A model generated the notes under the pieces. That model made no database searches, was not told the origin of the DNA, and was given only the letters and a program-made list of their open reading frames with translations. Positions 1-10,178 of a DNA stretch of 26,301 nucleotides are shown piece after piece. Where the stretch lies: NCBI GenBank assembly GCA_900556675.1, contig USQE01000001.1, positions 1 through 26,301 of the forward strand, in the 5' to 3' direction. Each line of letters opens with the position of its first letter. Position 1 is the first letter of the stretch. The stretch is from an uncultured Collinsella sp. (GTDB lineage Bacteria > Actinomycetota > Coriobacteriia > Coriobacteriales > Coriobacteriaceae). A program made the translations under genes and the position numbers.

Positions 1-18
1 GGCCCTTGGCGCTCAAGT

Positions 19-47
19 ATAATACCACATCCCCAGCCTTCTGTCAA
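19..47 (-). promoter_or_regulatory. Sigma-70 promoter reading out of the left edge
   Basis: On the minus strand TTGACA (42-47) is followed after exactly 17 bases by TATTAT (19-24), close to a full vegetative consensus. It points leftwards, so the transcript it drives starts at or beyond the window edge and its gene is not visible. It lies downstream of the CPBP protease terminator, which fits an independent transcription unit. Confidence 0.65.
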
Positions 48-160
48 CACTTTTTTGCATCTTTTTTGAGTTTTTTCTATATTTCGCAAAATGAGTGCTT
101 CCGGGCAGGTTTTTGCGACATTTTTCTGCCTGCTTTCCTTATTTATATTATAAGCGCAGA

Positions 161-191
161 AAATCCCCGGCAGTCGATCTGACCGCCGGGG
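161..191 (-). terminator. Rho-independent terminator after the CPBP protease gene
   Basis: Seven-base arms CCCCGGC / GCCGGGG (165-171 and 185-191) form a GC-rich hairpin. On the minus strand it is followed by ATTTTCT. It lies 15 bases past the stop codon of the CPBP gene and would end the merR-ybjQ-CPBP transcript. Confidence 0.6.
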
Positions 192-205
192 ACTGCGTTT
201 TCTTC

Positions 206-1108
206 TTACTGTTCCTGTTTCATCTGATGCAGGGTCAATCCTACTGCCACAGCAAGCATGGGCAGCACAGAGATCAAACCGATGGGCATGGGACCAAGCA
301 CATTATAATATGCATCTGCCGGGGTGATCAGTACCTGCGGCAGCGCCGCAATGGCATTGAAAGCCCCATGCGCAATGGCAGGCACCCAGATACAGCCTGT
401 TTTCTCGTAGAGGAGATCCAGCAGGGTGTTCAGGGCAAAGCAGACCACACACCACACTACAAGCCCCAGCACCGGTGCGCCCAGATAGTTTGTGCCGTAC
501 TCGTAACCCACCAGCAGCATCAGGGGCCAATGCCAGACACCCCACACAACGCCGCCTAACAGACGACCATTCAGCAGGCCGAACCGCTCCTTCAGGCGGG
601 GCATCATGTAGCCGCGCCAGCCGACTTCCTCGCCCAGCGCGGGAAACATGTTGATGGCGGGAGCAAGGATCACCGCAAACAGCCCGTTTTGCAGCAGATA
701 GCTGAGGGTAGAGACCCCCAGCTCGCTGCGCAGGGTCTGGGCATCCATCTCACCGCCGTAGGCGGCTACCAGCCAGCTGCCGGAAAAGTCCAACCGGGAG
801 GGGAACACCGCAAAATACAGCACCGCACCCAGCAGGGTGAACACTGCCGGACCAAACCATGCAGCCAGCCAGAACCGCCGTTTGCCCTGCACCTTCCAGC
901 CGATACCGACAGGCTGGCGCAGAAACACTTTTTGCACCAGCAGCACAGCCAGCAGCGGGCAAAACATAGTGGCGATCAGTGCCAGCTGATACAGCACGGC
1001 ATTCTTCTGCTGGAGCAGGGCCATACAGCCGCCCACCTGGCACAGCCACGCCAGACCAAAGGCAATCAGGAAATAAAGGGAAAAGCCCTGTTTTTCTTTT
1101 GCACTCAT
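206..1108 (-). CDS. CPBP family intramembrane metalloprotease
   Basis: This is a 300-residue polytopic membrane protein of the CPBP (CAAX protease / bacteriocin-processing, Abi) family. The three family motifs are present in order: EEVGWRGY near residue 158 (EExxxR type), WGVWHWPL about 30 residues later (supplying an active-site histidine) and HGAFN near the C-terminus. Several hydrophobic segments flank them, as expected for a glutamate intramembrane protease in the cytoplasmic membrane. Its start overlaps the stop of the upstream ybjQ-type gene by four bases (ATGA), so the two are probably translationally coupled. It is the last gene of a three-gene unit headed by a MerR regulator. The substrate cannot be told from the sequence; roles in bacteriocin self-immunity or prenylated-protein processing are only family possibilities. 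Confidence 0.85.
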   Translation of the reverse strand: MSAKEKQGFSLYFLIAFGLAWLCQVGGCMALLQQKNAVLYQLALIATMFCPLLAVLLVQKVFLRQPVGIGWKVQGKRRFWLAAWFGPAVFTLLGAVLYFAVFPSRLDFSGSWLVAAYGGEMDAQTLRSELGVSTLSYLLQNGLFAVILAPAINMFPALGEEVGWRGYMMPRLKERFGLLNGRLLGGVVWGVWHWPLMLLVGYEYGTNYLGAPVLGLVVWCVVCFALNTLLDLLYEKTGCIWVPAIAHGAFNAIAALPQVLITPADAYYNVLGPMPIGLISVLPMLAVAVGLTLHQMKQEQ

Positions 1109-1416
1109 ACAAATTTCACCGCCGTTCCGTAAGCAATGACCTCTGCCGCACCCTGCATGACACTGGCGGAGGCGTAACGCATCCCAACCACAGCATCGGC
1201 TCCCAGTTCCTCCGCATTCTTTGCCATGCGGCCTGTGGCGATCTGCCGGGCCTCGGTGAGCATCTCAGCGTAGTCGGTGACTTCGCCGCCCACAAGGGTG
1301 CGGAACCCGGCCATGATGTCGTGGCCAAGGTTGCGGCTCTGCACGGTGCTGCCCCGCACCACACCCAGAGCCTCGATCTTTTTACCGGGGACTTCGTTAA
1401 TAGTTACAATAAGCAT
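1105..1416 (-). CDS. YbjQ/UPF0145 family protein
   Basis: This 103-residue soluble protein matches the UPF0145 (YbjQ) family in length and pattern. It opens with an early hydrophobic strand, then has LGVVRGSTVQSRNLGHD, a central GGEVTDYAEML stretch, a helix with AEELGADAVVGMRY, and ends in AYGTAVKFV. Members form small pentameric or decameric rings and are sometimes annotated as heavy-metal-binding, but no clear biochemical role is established. The gene overlaps the end of merR by 20 bases and the start of the CPBP gene by four, so it is the middle of a tight operon. Family assignment is firm; function is unknown. Confidence 0.85.
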   Translation of the reverse strand: MLIVTINEVPGKKIEALGVVRGSTVQSRNLGHDIMAGFRTLVGGEVTDYAEMLTEARQIATGRMAKNAEELGADAVVGMRYASASVMQGAAEVIAYGTAVKFV

Positions 1417-2050
1417 CTTCTTCTCCCTTTCCGATTTCTTTGAGACGATCCACCAGCACCTTCAGCGTGCCGATGATGCAGCCCGCCGGGATGCCAAACA
1501 GCACCACCAGCAGCGGCAGCGGCGGCACATCCTGCGGATCGACGCAGAACGCCCACGCCATGATGCCGATGGACAGCAGCATGATCGCAGTAAACAATCC
1601 GGCTCCCACCAGTGCACCCCGGACCCGTTCTGCTTTCCGGTCTGTCTGCTCAATGTTCACAAAACTCACTCCCTGTTCTTCCTTTGCGGTCAGGCGCGCC
1701 AGCGTCTGTTCCACATCCAGTTCATTGAGGCTGACAGTTTCCTTTTGAAGCAGAGTGCAGAAGTTCACTGCCTCGTCCAGATCGGTGCGGCGGGTGTGCA
1801 GGCGCTCCAGCTGTCGGGACATTCCCTCAGCCAGCGTACACTCTCCCTCCAGCATCTGCCGGATCTCGGCCAGCGGCACATCCAGTTTGCGCAGCAGTTT
1901 GATGCGCCGCAGACGCTCGACATCCGCTTCCGAGTAACTGCGGTAGCCGTTGCCGGGCTCCCGCCGGGGGCTGATGAGCCCCTCTTCCTCATAAAAGCGG
2001 ATATTCTTTTTGGTCACGCCCACGGCGGCTTCCACCTCGTTGATCTTCAT
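1397..2050 (-). CDS. MerR family regulator with a membrane-spanning C-terminus
   Basis: The 217-residue protein begins with a classic MerR winged helix-turn-helix: MKINEVEAAVGVTKKNIRFY (1-20), the wing residues GYRSY, then LRRIKLLRKLDVPLAEIRQM. A coiled dimerisation helix covers roughly 75-130. Instead of a small metal- or drug-binding domain, the C-terminus has two strongly hydrophobic stretches (about 143-167 and 176-196) joined by a short polar loop, so the protein probably sits in the membrane. The ATG is preceded by AGGAGG at good spacing. It heads the operon with ybjQ and a CPBP protease and is likely autoregulated through the operator at 2078-2108. The signal sensed is unknown; envelope stress is a guess from the membrane anchor and protease partner. 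Confidence 0.85.
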   Translation of the reverse strand: MKINEVEAAVGVTKKNIRFYEEEGLISPRREPGNGYRSYSEADVERLRRIKLLRKLDVPLAEIRQMLEGECTLAEGMSRQLERLHTRRTDLDEAVNFCTLLQKETVSLNELDVEQTLARLTAKEEQGVSFVNIEQTDRKAERVRGALVGAGLFTAIMLLSIGIMAWAFCVDPQDVPPLPLLVVLFGIPAGCIIGTLKVLVDRLKEIGKGEEDAYCNY

Positions 2051-2077
2051 TGGCTCTGCAGCCTCCTTACAGGTACC

Positions 2078-2108
2078 ATCTTACACCTTCCAGAAAGGGG
2101 AAGGTCAA
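2078..2108 (-). promoter_or_regulatory. MerR-type promoter/operator of the merR-ybjQ-CPBP operon
   Basis: On the minus strand TTGACC (2103-2108) and TAAGAT (2078-2083) are separated by 19 bases, the over-long spacer typical of promoters activated by MerR proteins through DNA untwisting. Between and overlapping them is a perfect seven-base inverted repeat, ACCTTCC / GGAAGGT (2085-2091 and 2099-2105). That is where a MerR dimer would bind. The element is 28 bases from the merR start codon. Confidence 0.75.
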
Positions 2109-2125
2109 TGGTTTTTTGAAAAAAG

Positions 2126-2234
2126 AACTCCCTTCGTCTCGCATTCGCTCGACACCTCCCTCAGAGAGGGAGGCTTACCGTACGGGCAGGCTCCCTCCTT
2201 GAGGGGGCTGTCTGCGGAGCAGACCGGGGGAGTT
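2126..2234. repeat. Palindromic intergenic repeat element, about 109 bp
   Basis: The stretch begins AACTCCC and ends GGGAGTT. It contains an inner hairpin CTCCCTC/GAGGGAG (about 2155-2172), then a second G/C-rich hairpin built around CTGTCTGCGGAGCAGAC. It lies between merR and the DEAD-box gene and carries no gene. The layout of terminal inverted repeats with nested hairpins resembles the short dispersed palindromes seen between genes in Faecalibacterium-type genomes. That resemblance is from memory and needs a genome-wide copy count. Confidence 0.55.
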
Positions 2235-2241
2235 TCTTCCT

Positions 2242-3429
2242 TTAGAAATAGCACTTGATCTGGAACCGATCGGCATTGTCCTGCTTTTTCTCCACCACGA
2301 TGCGCTCATGGTTGAAATCAAAGTGGACCGGGGTACACAGGTCGGTGTTGCGGGTCAGGCGGAGAAGCTCCTGCACCCGCTTTTTCTCCTCGGGCACATA
2401 GAACAGATAGCTCACGCCCTCCTTTTTGGCGCGGCCGGTGCGGCCGATCCGGTGGGTGTAATGTTCGTTGTCGCCGGGGACATCGTAGTTGATGACCGCA
2501 TCCACATCCGAGACATCGATGCCGCGGGCAGCCACATCGGTGGCCACAAGGATAGCCAGCCTGCCGTCCCGGAAGTTCTGCATGATCTGGTTGCGCTCTT
2601 TCTGGGAGAGGTCGCCGTGGAGGCAGTCCACAGAGAAGCCCAGACGGGCCAGCTGGTTGGCCAGGGTGGCGGTATTGAACTTGGTATCGCAGAACACCAT
2701 GACCCGCTTGTAGCCCTCGCCAATGATGATCTGTGCCAGGTCGGACAGCTTGTTGCGGCCGGAGGTCTCCAGCATATACTGGGTGATCTTGGGCTGGCTC
2801 TCCTCCCTGGGCTGAACGGTGATCTCCTCGGCGTTGTTCTGATACAGCCAGCCGATGTCCATGACCTCGCGGCTGATGGTGGCGGAGAACATGGACAGGC
2901 TTTTGCGGGCCTTCATCAGCTCAATGATATGCCGCACATCCTTATAAAAGCCCATGTTCAGCATCTCATCGGCCTCGTCCAGCACCACCTGGGTCACATG
3001 GGCCAGATCGATGCTGTGGTGCTTATAGTGGTCCATCAGGCGGCCCGGGGTGGCCACCACGATCTGGCAGCCCTCTGCCAAACGCCTGGCCTGCTTTTCC
3101 ATGTTGGCACCGCCGTACACGCAGGCCACCTGCACCTCAGGCATAAAGTAGGTCAGCTCGGTCAGCTCCTCGGCGATCTGCTGGGCAAGCTCCCGGGTGG
3201 GGGCCATGATCACAGCCTGCGGGTACTTTTTTTTCGGGTCGATATGTTCCGCCACCGGGATGCCGAAGGCACAGGTCTTGCCGGTGCCTGTGGGGGCCTT
3301 GGCGATCACATCCCGGCCTGCCAGCATCACAGGGATGGTCTTTTCCTGAATTTCCGTCATCTCTGCAAACCCCATCCGCTCCACGGCCTTGTGGATGGCT
3401 TCACTGCACTGCAACTCACTGTAAAGCAT
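2242..3429 (-). CDS. DEAD-box ATP-dependent RNA helicase
   Basis: The 395-residue protein shows the full set of DEAD-box motifs. There is a Q motif (GFAEMTEIQ, about 20-28), motif I APTGTGKT (45-52), PTRELAQQ, TPGR, DEAD (near 150), SAT, HGDLSQKERN, VATDVAARGID and HRIGRTGR (near 325). Both RecA-like domains are complete. The tail after the second domain is short (about 40 residues) and lacks the DbpA-type RNA-binding domain, so this is a minimal core helicase rather than a full CshA or DbpA. It would unwind short RNA duplexes in ribosome assembly or mRNA decay. AAGGAG precedes the start and a near-consensus promoter lies at 3467-3495. It is monocistronic as far as can be seen. Confidence 0.93.
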   Translation of the reverse strand: MLYSELQCSEAIHKAVERMGFAEMTEIQEKTIPVMLAGRDVIAKAPTGTGKTCAFGIPVAEHIDPKKKYPQAVIMAPTRELAQQIAEELTELTYFMPEVQVACVYGGANMEKQARRLAEGCQIVVATPGRLMDHYKHHSIDLAHVTQVVLDEADEMLNMGFYKDVRHIIELMKARKSLSMFSATISREVMDIGWLYQNNAEEITVQPREESQPKITQYMLETSGRNKLSDLAQIIIGEGYKRVMVFCDTKFNTATLANQLARLGFSVDCLHGDLSQKERNQIMQNFRDGRLAILVATDVAARGIDVSDVDAVINYDVPGDNEHYTHRIGRTGRAKKEGVSYLFYVPEEKKRVQELLRLTRNTDLCTPVHFDFNHERIVVEKKQDNADRFQIKCYF

Positions 3430-3466
3430 GTTTGATACTCCTTATCCTTCTACCCTTGTTTTGTTC

Positions 3467-3495
3467 AGTATACCATGAAACGCGGCGCTTGTCAG
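3467..3495 (-). promoter_or_regulatory. Promoter of the DEAD-box helicase gene
   Basis: On the minus strand CTGACA (3490-3495) is followed after 17 bases by TATACT (3467-3472), a near-consensus vegetative promoter. It lies 38 bases upstream of the helicase start and just after the hup terminator. Confidence 0.6.
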
Positions 3496-3500
3496 CACGC

Positions 3501-3533
3501 AAAAAGAGCCGCGCCCTTTTGGGGCACGGCTCT
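3501..3533 (-). terminator. Terminator of the HU gene
   Basis: AGAGCCGCGCCC pairs with GGGCACGGCTCT with one mismatch. On the minus strand the hairpin is followed by TTTTT. It lies 25 bases past the HU stop codon. Confidence 0.75.
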
Positions 3534-3558
3534 GCGGTTGGATCTGGGATGTACGCGC

Positions 3559-3870
3559 TCAGGCAGTCTCTTCCACGCTCTGAGCGGCGGCACGGCCTGC
3601 TTCCAGCTTCTGCTTGAAACGGCCGCTGGCCTTGAAGCCAGGGATGGAGGTGGACTCCAGACGGCTGGAGACCTTGGTTTTGGGGTTGGTGTAAGCCTTG
3701 GGCTTGCGGGGACGCATCTCAAAACGGCCAAAGCCGGCAATGGTCACCTTCTCGTCTGCACGCAGGCAGTCAGCGATCTGGTCAAACAAAGCGTCCATCG
3801 TGGTCTCGACCTGTGCTTCGGTAAAGCCGGTCTTGCGTGCCACGGTTTCGATCATCTGGGAACGAGTCAT
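3559..3870 (-). CDS. HU family DNA-binding protein
   Basis: The 103-residue protein has the HU/IHF fold pattern. The N-terminal helices are MTRSQMIETVARKTGFTEAQ, followed by the core GFGRFEMRPRKPK and the DNA-binding arm region, which ends in a proline-containing tip (TSIPGFKASGRFK). HU binds DNA without strong sequence preference, bending and compacting the nucleoid. The C-terminal tail (EAGRAAAQSVEETA) is about ten residues longer than in the shortest HU proteins. AGGAGG lies about ten bases before the ATG, and TATACT at 3932-3937 is a possible -10. The gene is a single unit closed by the terminator at 3501-3533. HU versus an IHF-like paralogue cannot be settled by eye. Confidence 0.9.
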   Translation of the reverse strand: MTRSQMIETVARKTGFTEAQVETTMDALFDQIADCLRADEKVTIAGFGRFEMRPRKPKAYTNPKTKVSSRLESTSIPGFKASGRFKQKLEAGRAAAQSVEETA

Positions 3871-3931
3871 TGTATCGATATCCTCCTGGAACGTCCAAAA
3901 GTAACGTCTTTTGGCAAATTTTGCGTTGTTG

Positions 3932-3995
3932 AGTATAACAAATGCAGCCCCTCATTACGAGAGATTGCGCACGAAACGCATAATATTGCGCACGA
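3932..3995 (-). promoter_or_regulatory. HU gene promoter region with a tandem 11-bp repeat
   Basis: TATACT on the minus strand (3932-3937) is a good -10; the -35 at 17 bases (TCGTAA, 3955-3960) is weak. Just upstream two exact copies of ATTGCGCACGA (plus-strand reading) start at 3964 and 3985, 21 bases apart. That places them on the same face of the helix, so they may be paired activator sites compensating for the poor -35. Confidence 0.4.
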
Positions 3996-4010
3996 GTTAC
4001 ATTTTGTGCG

Positions 4011-7292
<3,282 letters not shown>

Positions 7293-7390
7293 GTTTAAAA
7301 CCTCCTAGAGAGGCTGACTCAATGTTTTGGAAAAGTCAGCGAGGGTGCAGCTGGTGCATCAGGTTGCCGTGATGCAAGGGCGCGCTGGGC

Positions 7391-8896
7391 TTATGCCCGC
7401 GCGTCCGAAGCAGAACGGCAAGATGATGTGCCAGATGCAGCCGCAGCGTCGACAGGTCCGCCGTTCGGTAGAACGGCGGAACCACTATCGGCGAAATTCC
7501 AGCCGGCAAGGCGGTCCTTGGCGGTATCGATGTCCAGATAGTTCTCCTCGCCGTCCATGAGTCGCGTAAAGGCGGTAAAGAGATAGTGAGCATCGGTGGG
7601 GCCGGGCGATGCCTCGGGATGGTACTGGACCGAGAAGCACGGCGCATCGAGCAGCTGAATGCCCTCGGCGGTGCCGTCATTGAGATTCACATGCGTCAGG
7701 CGAATGCGGCCGAAACGCTCGTTCATCACGACCGGCGCGATACCGCGGCGCACCCAGACGCGCAGATCGCCATCGGCCGCGTGCTCGGTCTCGCCGCCCG
7801 AAAGCTCGGGGACAAGCTTGCCCAAGCTGGGGAACAACAGGCCAAAGCCGTGGTTTTGCGCGGTGATCTCCACACGGCGGCTGACCAGATTCATAACCGG
7901 CTGGTTGCCACCACGGTGACCGAATTTGAGCTTTTCCATCTGGGCGCCGCACGCCAAGCTGATCATCTGGTGACCGAGACAAATACCAAAAATTGGCACC
8001 TTGCCGATCAGCTGCTGCACCTGCTCGTAGGTCTCCACCACGGCATCGGGGTCGCCGGGGCCATTGGACAAAAAGACGCCATCGGGATTCATATCGAGCA
8101 CCTGCTGGGCGGGCGTATCCCACGGCACGACGGTCAGGTCGCAGCCGGCACGGACCAGGCCCTCCAGAATGCCGCGCTTCACGCCGCAGTCGTAGGCAAC
8201 CACTTTGTGGCGGGCAGGAGCGGTAGGGGCAAGCGCAAAGTCATGCGTAGCGGGCAGGTCGCTCACGGCAAAAGCGTGGGGCTCAGGGCAGCTCACGGTC
8301 TTGACCAGGTTCTCGCCGACCAGCGTAGGCGCGGCGGACAGGCGCTCGGCAAGCTCGTCGACGTCGAAGATCTCCGTCGAGATTATGCCCATCTTGGAAC
8401 CGTTGTCGCGCAGGTGGCGCACGAGAGCGCGGGTGTCGACGCCCTCGATAGCGACGATGCCGTGTGCACGCAGGTACTCCGGCACGCTGACGGTCGAGCG
8501 CCAGTTAGAAGGCGTGGCGCACATGTCGTGGACGACCATGCCGCGCATGGCGGGAGCGCTCGCGGGGCGAGCGGGATCGCCGGGGGAGGCCGACTGGACA
8601 TCGGTCTCGTCAATGCCGTAGTTGCCGATCTGCGGATAGGTCATGGTTACGATTTGGCCGGCATAGCTCGGGTCGGTCATGACCTCAAAGTAGCCCTCGA
8701 GCGACGTGTTAAAGCAGACCTCGCCGGTTGCGGTACCCTCGGCACCGCATGCACGGCCATAAAAAATGGTCCCATCCTCAAGATACAGGATGCAGGGACC
8801 GCAGGTGCCCTTGCTGGTTTTAGCCAGCATACGCTGGCACAGCTCGCTGGGCGCGACGGTGCGGGCGGCAGCGCCCGCAATATGGTTGTTCGCCAT
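7391..8896 (-). CDS. carA: Carbamoyl phosphate synthase small subunit (glutaminase)
   Basis: The 501-residue protein hydrolyses glutamine to feed ammonia to CarB. The N-terminal CPSase domain begins at GPCILYLEDGTIFYG, and the class I amidotransferase domain carries GICLGHQ near residue 304 (nucleophilic Cys) and YHPEASPGP near 425 (His/Glu of the triad). I place the start at 8896 (MANNHIAG) because AAGGAG lies at the right distance; an upstream in-frame ATG at 8917 falls inside the PyrR hairpin. Two oddities are an N-terminal extension of about 35 residues before the usual start of homology and an Ala/Ser-rich tail of about 30 residues after AGWNF. It is followed by carB after 98 bases and is probably under PyrR control. 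Confidence 0.93.
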   Translation of the reverse strand: MANNHIAGAAARTVAPSELCQRMLAKTSKGTCGPCILYLEDGTIFYGRACGAEGTATGEVCFNTSLEGYFEVMTDPSYAGQIVTMTYPQIGNYGIDETDVQSASPGDPARPASAPAMRGMVVHDMCATPSNWRSTVSVPEYLRAHGIVAIEGVDTRALVRHLRDNGSKMGIISTEIFDVDELAERLSAAPTLVGENLVKTVSCPEPHAFAVSDLPATHDFALAPTAPARHKVVAYDCGVKRGILEGLVRAGCDLTVVPWDTPAQQVLDMNPDGVFLSNGPGDPDAVVETYEQVQQLIGKVPIFGICLGHQMISLACGAQMEKLKFGHRGGNQPVMNLVSRRVEITAQNHGFGLLFPSLGKLVPELSGGETEHAADGDLRVWVRRGIAPVVMNERFGRIRLTHVNLNDGTAEGIQLLDAPCFSVQYHPEASPGPTDAHYLFTAFTRLMDGEENYLDIDTAKDRLAGWNFADSGSAVLPNGGPVDAAAASGTSSCRSASDARA

Positions 8897-8900
8897 AGTT

Positions 8901-8934
8901 CTCCTTCCCGGTCTCACAGGACCGGCTTAAAGGT
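8901..8934 (-). promoter_or_regulatory. PyrR-binding loop overlapping the carA ribosome binding site
   Basis: The minus-strand leader reads CCTTTAA, then a six-base stem CCGGTC / GACCGG closing the loop CTGTGA, then AAGGAG. The GTCC-G-GAG core, the preceding TTTAA and the immediately following Shine-Dalgarno match the PyrR-binding loops of pyr mRNAs. In actinobacteria these act by blocking translation: PyrR with UMP binds the loop and hides the ribosome site. No terminator or antiterminator pair is visible beside it, so translational repression is the better reading. Confidence 0.75.
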
Positions 8935-9033
8935 GTGTAGTTAGGCCTCGCGGTATTCTAACCGCAAGCATCGCCCATGGCATTAATTACATAGAATTGT
9001 TTACAAAATGATAATTATGACTTCCTGTGCATA

Positions 9034-9140
9034 ATGATTTTTCTGGGACGGGGATTAAAAAATTATTCTGAGAGCAGGGCTTTGTCGCCAACTGCATACA
9101 TGACAGAATGATTTTTTAATCCCCGTCCCAGAAAAATCAT
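9034..9140. repeat. 107-bp palindromic element with 37-bp arms
   Basis: Bases 9034-9070 and 9104-9140 are inverted copies matching at 36 of 37 positions, around a 33-base centre. The arm core is TCTGGGACGGGGATTAAAAA. It lies between carA and the membrane-protein gene and overlaps the end of that gene's terminator by three bases. It carries no gene. It may be a mobile palindrome of the REP/MITE kind or part of a very long transcription terminator. Confidence 0.75.
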
Positions 9141-9170
9141 CCCGCGTGGGCTTGCGGCTCACGCGGGATG
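9138..9170 (-). terminator. Terminator after the 321-residue membrane protein gene
   Basis: CATCCCGCGTGGGC pairs with GCTCACGCGGGATG at 13 of 14 positions. On the minus strand it is followed by ATTTTTC from the adjoining palindrome. It closes the ABC-exporter unit 24 bases after the stop codon. Confidence 0.7.
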
Positions 9171-9193
9171 GCATCGTTCTATGTGGCTGCGGA

Positions 9194-10159
9194 CTACTTT
9201 TGCTTGTCCTGCTCCAGCAGCTCGGACGGCGTGCGATCGGGCTTTCCGCCGCGGAAGATCTCTCGACCGTGCAGACGATGCTCAAGATCGCGCTCGGCCT
9301 GCTCCTCCGTGATCTTGGTCTGGCTCACCACCGGGTCCTCGATCAGCGATGAAACCGAGTTGACCTGTTTTTGAATGCGCTCGGCAATGGTGTCGTCCAT
9401 GCTTACGATGCGCATCTTCCAGTCGATACTCGTGGCGTTGGACGAGCTCTTGGTCCAAACGAACGTCAGGATGGCGCTTTGGTGCCCCTGAGCAGGAAAC
9501 ATGCCAAAGAAGGAATCATGCTGGATCCTGCTGTCCTCGTCGATATAGGCGTGAACGTTATACACCACACGGTCGATCTTGTCGTTGAGCAGGGCGTTGG
9601 TTGCGAGCGCCGCCGCCTGAATCTGACCGTTGGACAGCAGCTCGAGTTCATTGGCAGAAGACGTGTCCAGCACCGTCACCTCAACCGTGCCCGTGCGCTC
9701 ATCTGCCTCGTCGACGGTAAAATCGAGCGGGAACTGCGTAAAGCCATTGCCCCATTCAAGTCCACCCTTGAGCGCGGTCGAAACGGTATCCACCGAAACA
9801 CTTTCGGAAAGGTTCGCGGTATTCAGACGTCGCATCACGCCGTAGCCAATCTGCATGCCCACAATCAGCACCAAAATGCCGATAACCACGGCCATGGCGG
9901 TCTTCGTAATGGTATGGCTCACCTGCGAGCCCGAAGGGTCGTCCTCGGACAGCGGGTCGATATGTTTTGCCTGGCTCGCGCGATCCTCGCTGCGCAGCCG
10001 CGCCAGCGTCGCCTTGTCGCCGCGCTTGACGGCGGCCTCTTTCTCGCGCATGCGCTCGGTGCGCTTTTTGGCGAGCGTAGGATCCAAGACGCCGGATGCA
10101 TCGATTTCGGAGAATAACTCCGTCACTTCTTCCGGAGTCAAAGGGTTCTTATCAGCCAT
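9194..10159 (-). CDS. Single-pass membrane protein of unknown function
   Basis: I do not recognise the family. The 321 residues divide into a charged cytoplasmic N-terminus (1-85, rich in Lys/Arg/Glu, with the amphipathic start TPEEVTELFSEID), one transmembrane helix (about 86-109) and an extracytoplasmic domain of about 210 residues. The outer part has alternating strands and helices (for example TGTVEVTVLDTSSANELELL and SAILTFVWTKSSS) and ends in a charged helix. It starts 19 bases after the ABC transporter stop, with its own AGGAAG site, so the two are co-transcribed. A role as accessory or sensor for the exporter is inferred only from this pairing. Confidence 0.75.
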   Translation of the reverse strand: MADKNPLTPEEVTELFSEIDASGVLDPTLAKKRTERMREKEAAVKRGDKATLARLRSEDRASQAKHIDPLSEDDPSGSQVSHTITKTAMAVVIGILVLIVGMQIGYGVMRRLNTANLSESVSVDTVSTALKGGLEWGNGFTQFPLDFTVDEADERTGTVEVTVLDTSSANELELLSNGQIQAAALATNALLNDKIDRVVYNVHAYIDEDSRIQHDSFFGMFPAQGHQSAILTFVWTKSSSNATSIDWKMRIVSMDDTIAERIQKQVNSVSSLIEDPVVSQTKITEEQAERDLEHRLHGREIFRGGKPDRTPSELLEQDKQK

Positions 10160-10178
10160 GATCTTCCTGTCATATCAA

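Noticed and set aside
95..559. Plus-strand frame opposite the CPBP gene
   Set aside because: It overlaps a terminator and a motif-bearing minus-strand gene and has no motif of its own.
9034..9140. Considered as a CRISPR or phage attachment structure
   Set aside because: There is one palindrome only, with no spaced direct repeats, no cas or integrase gene, and no duplicated flank.
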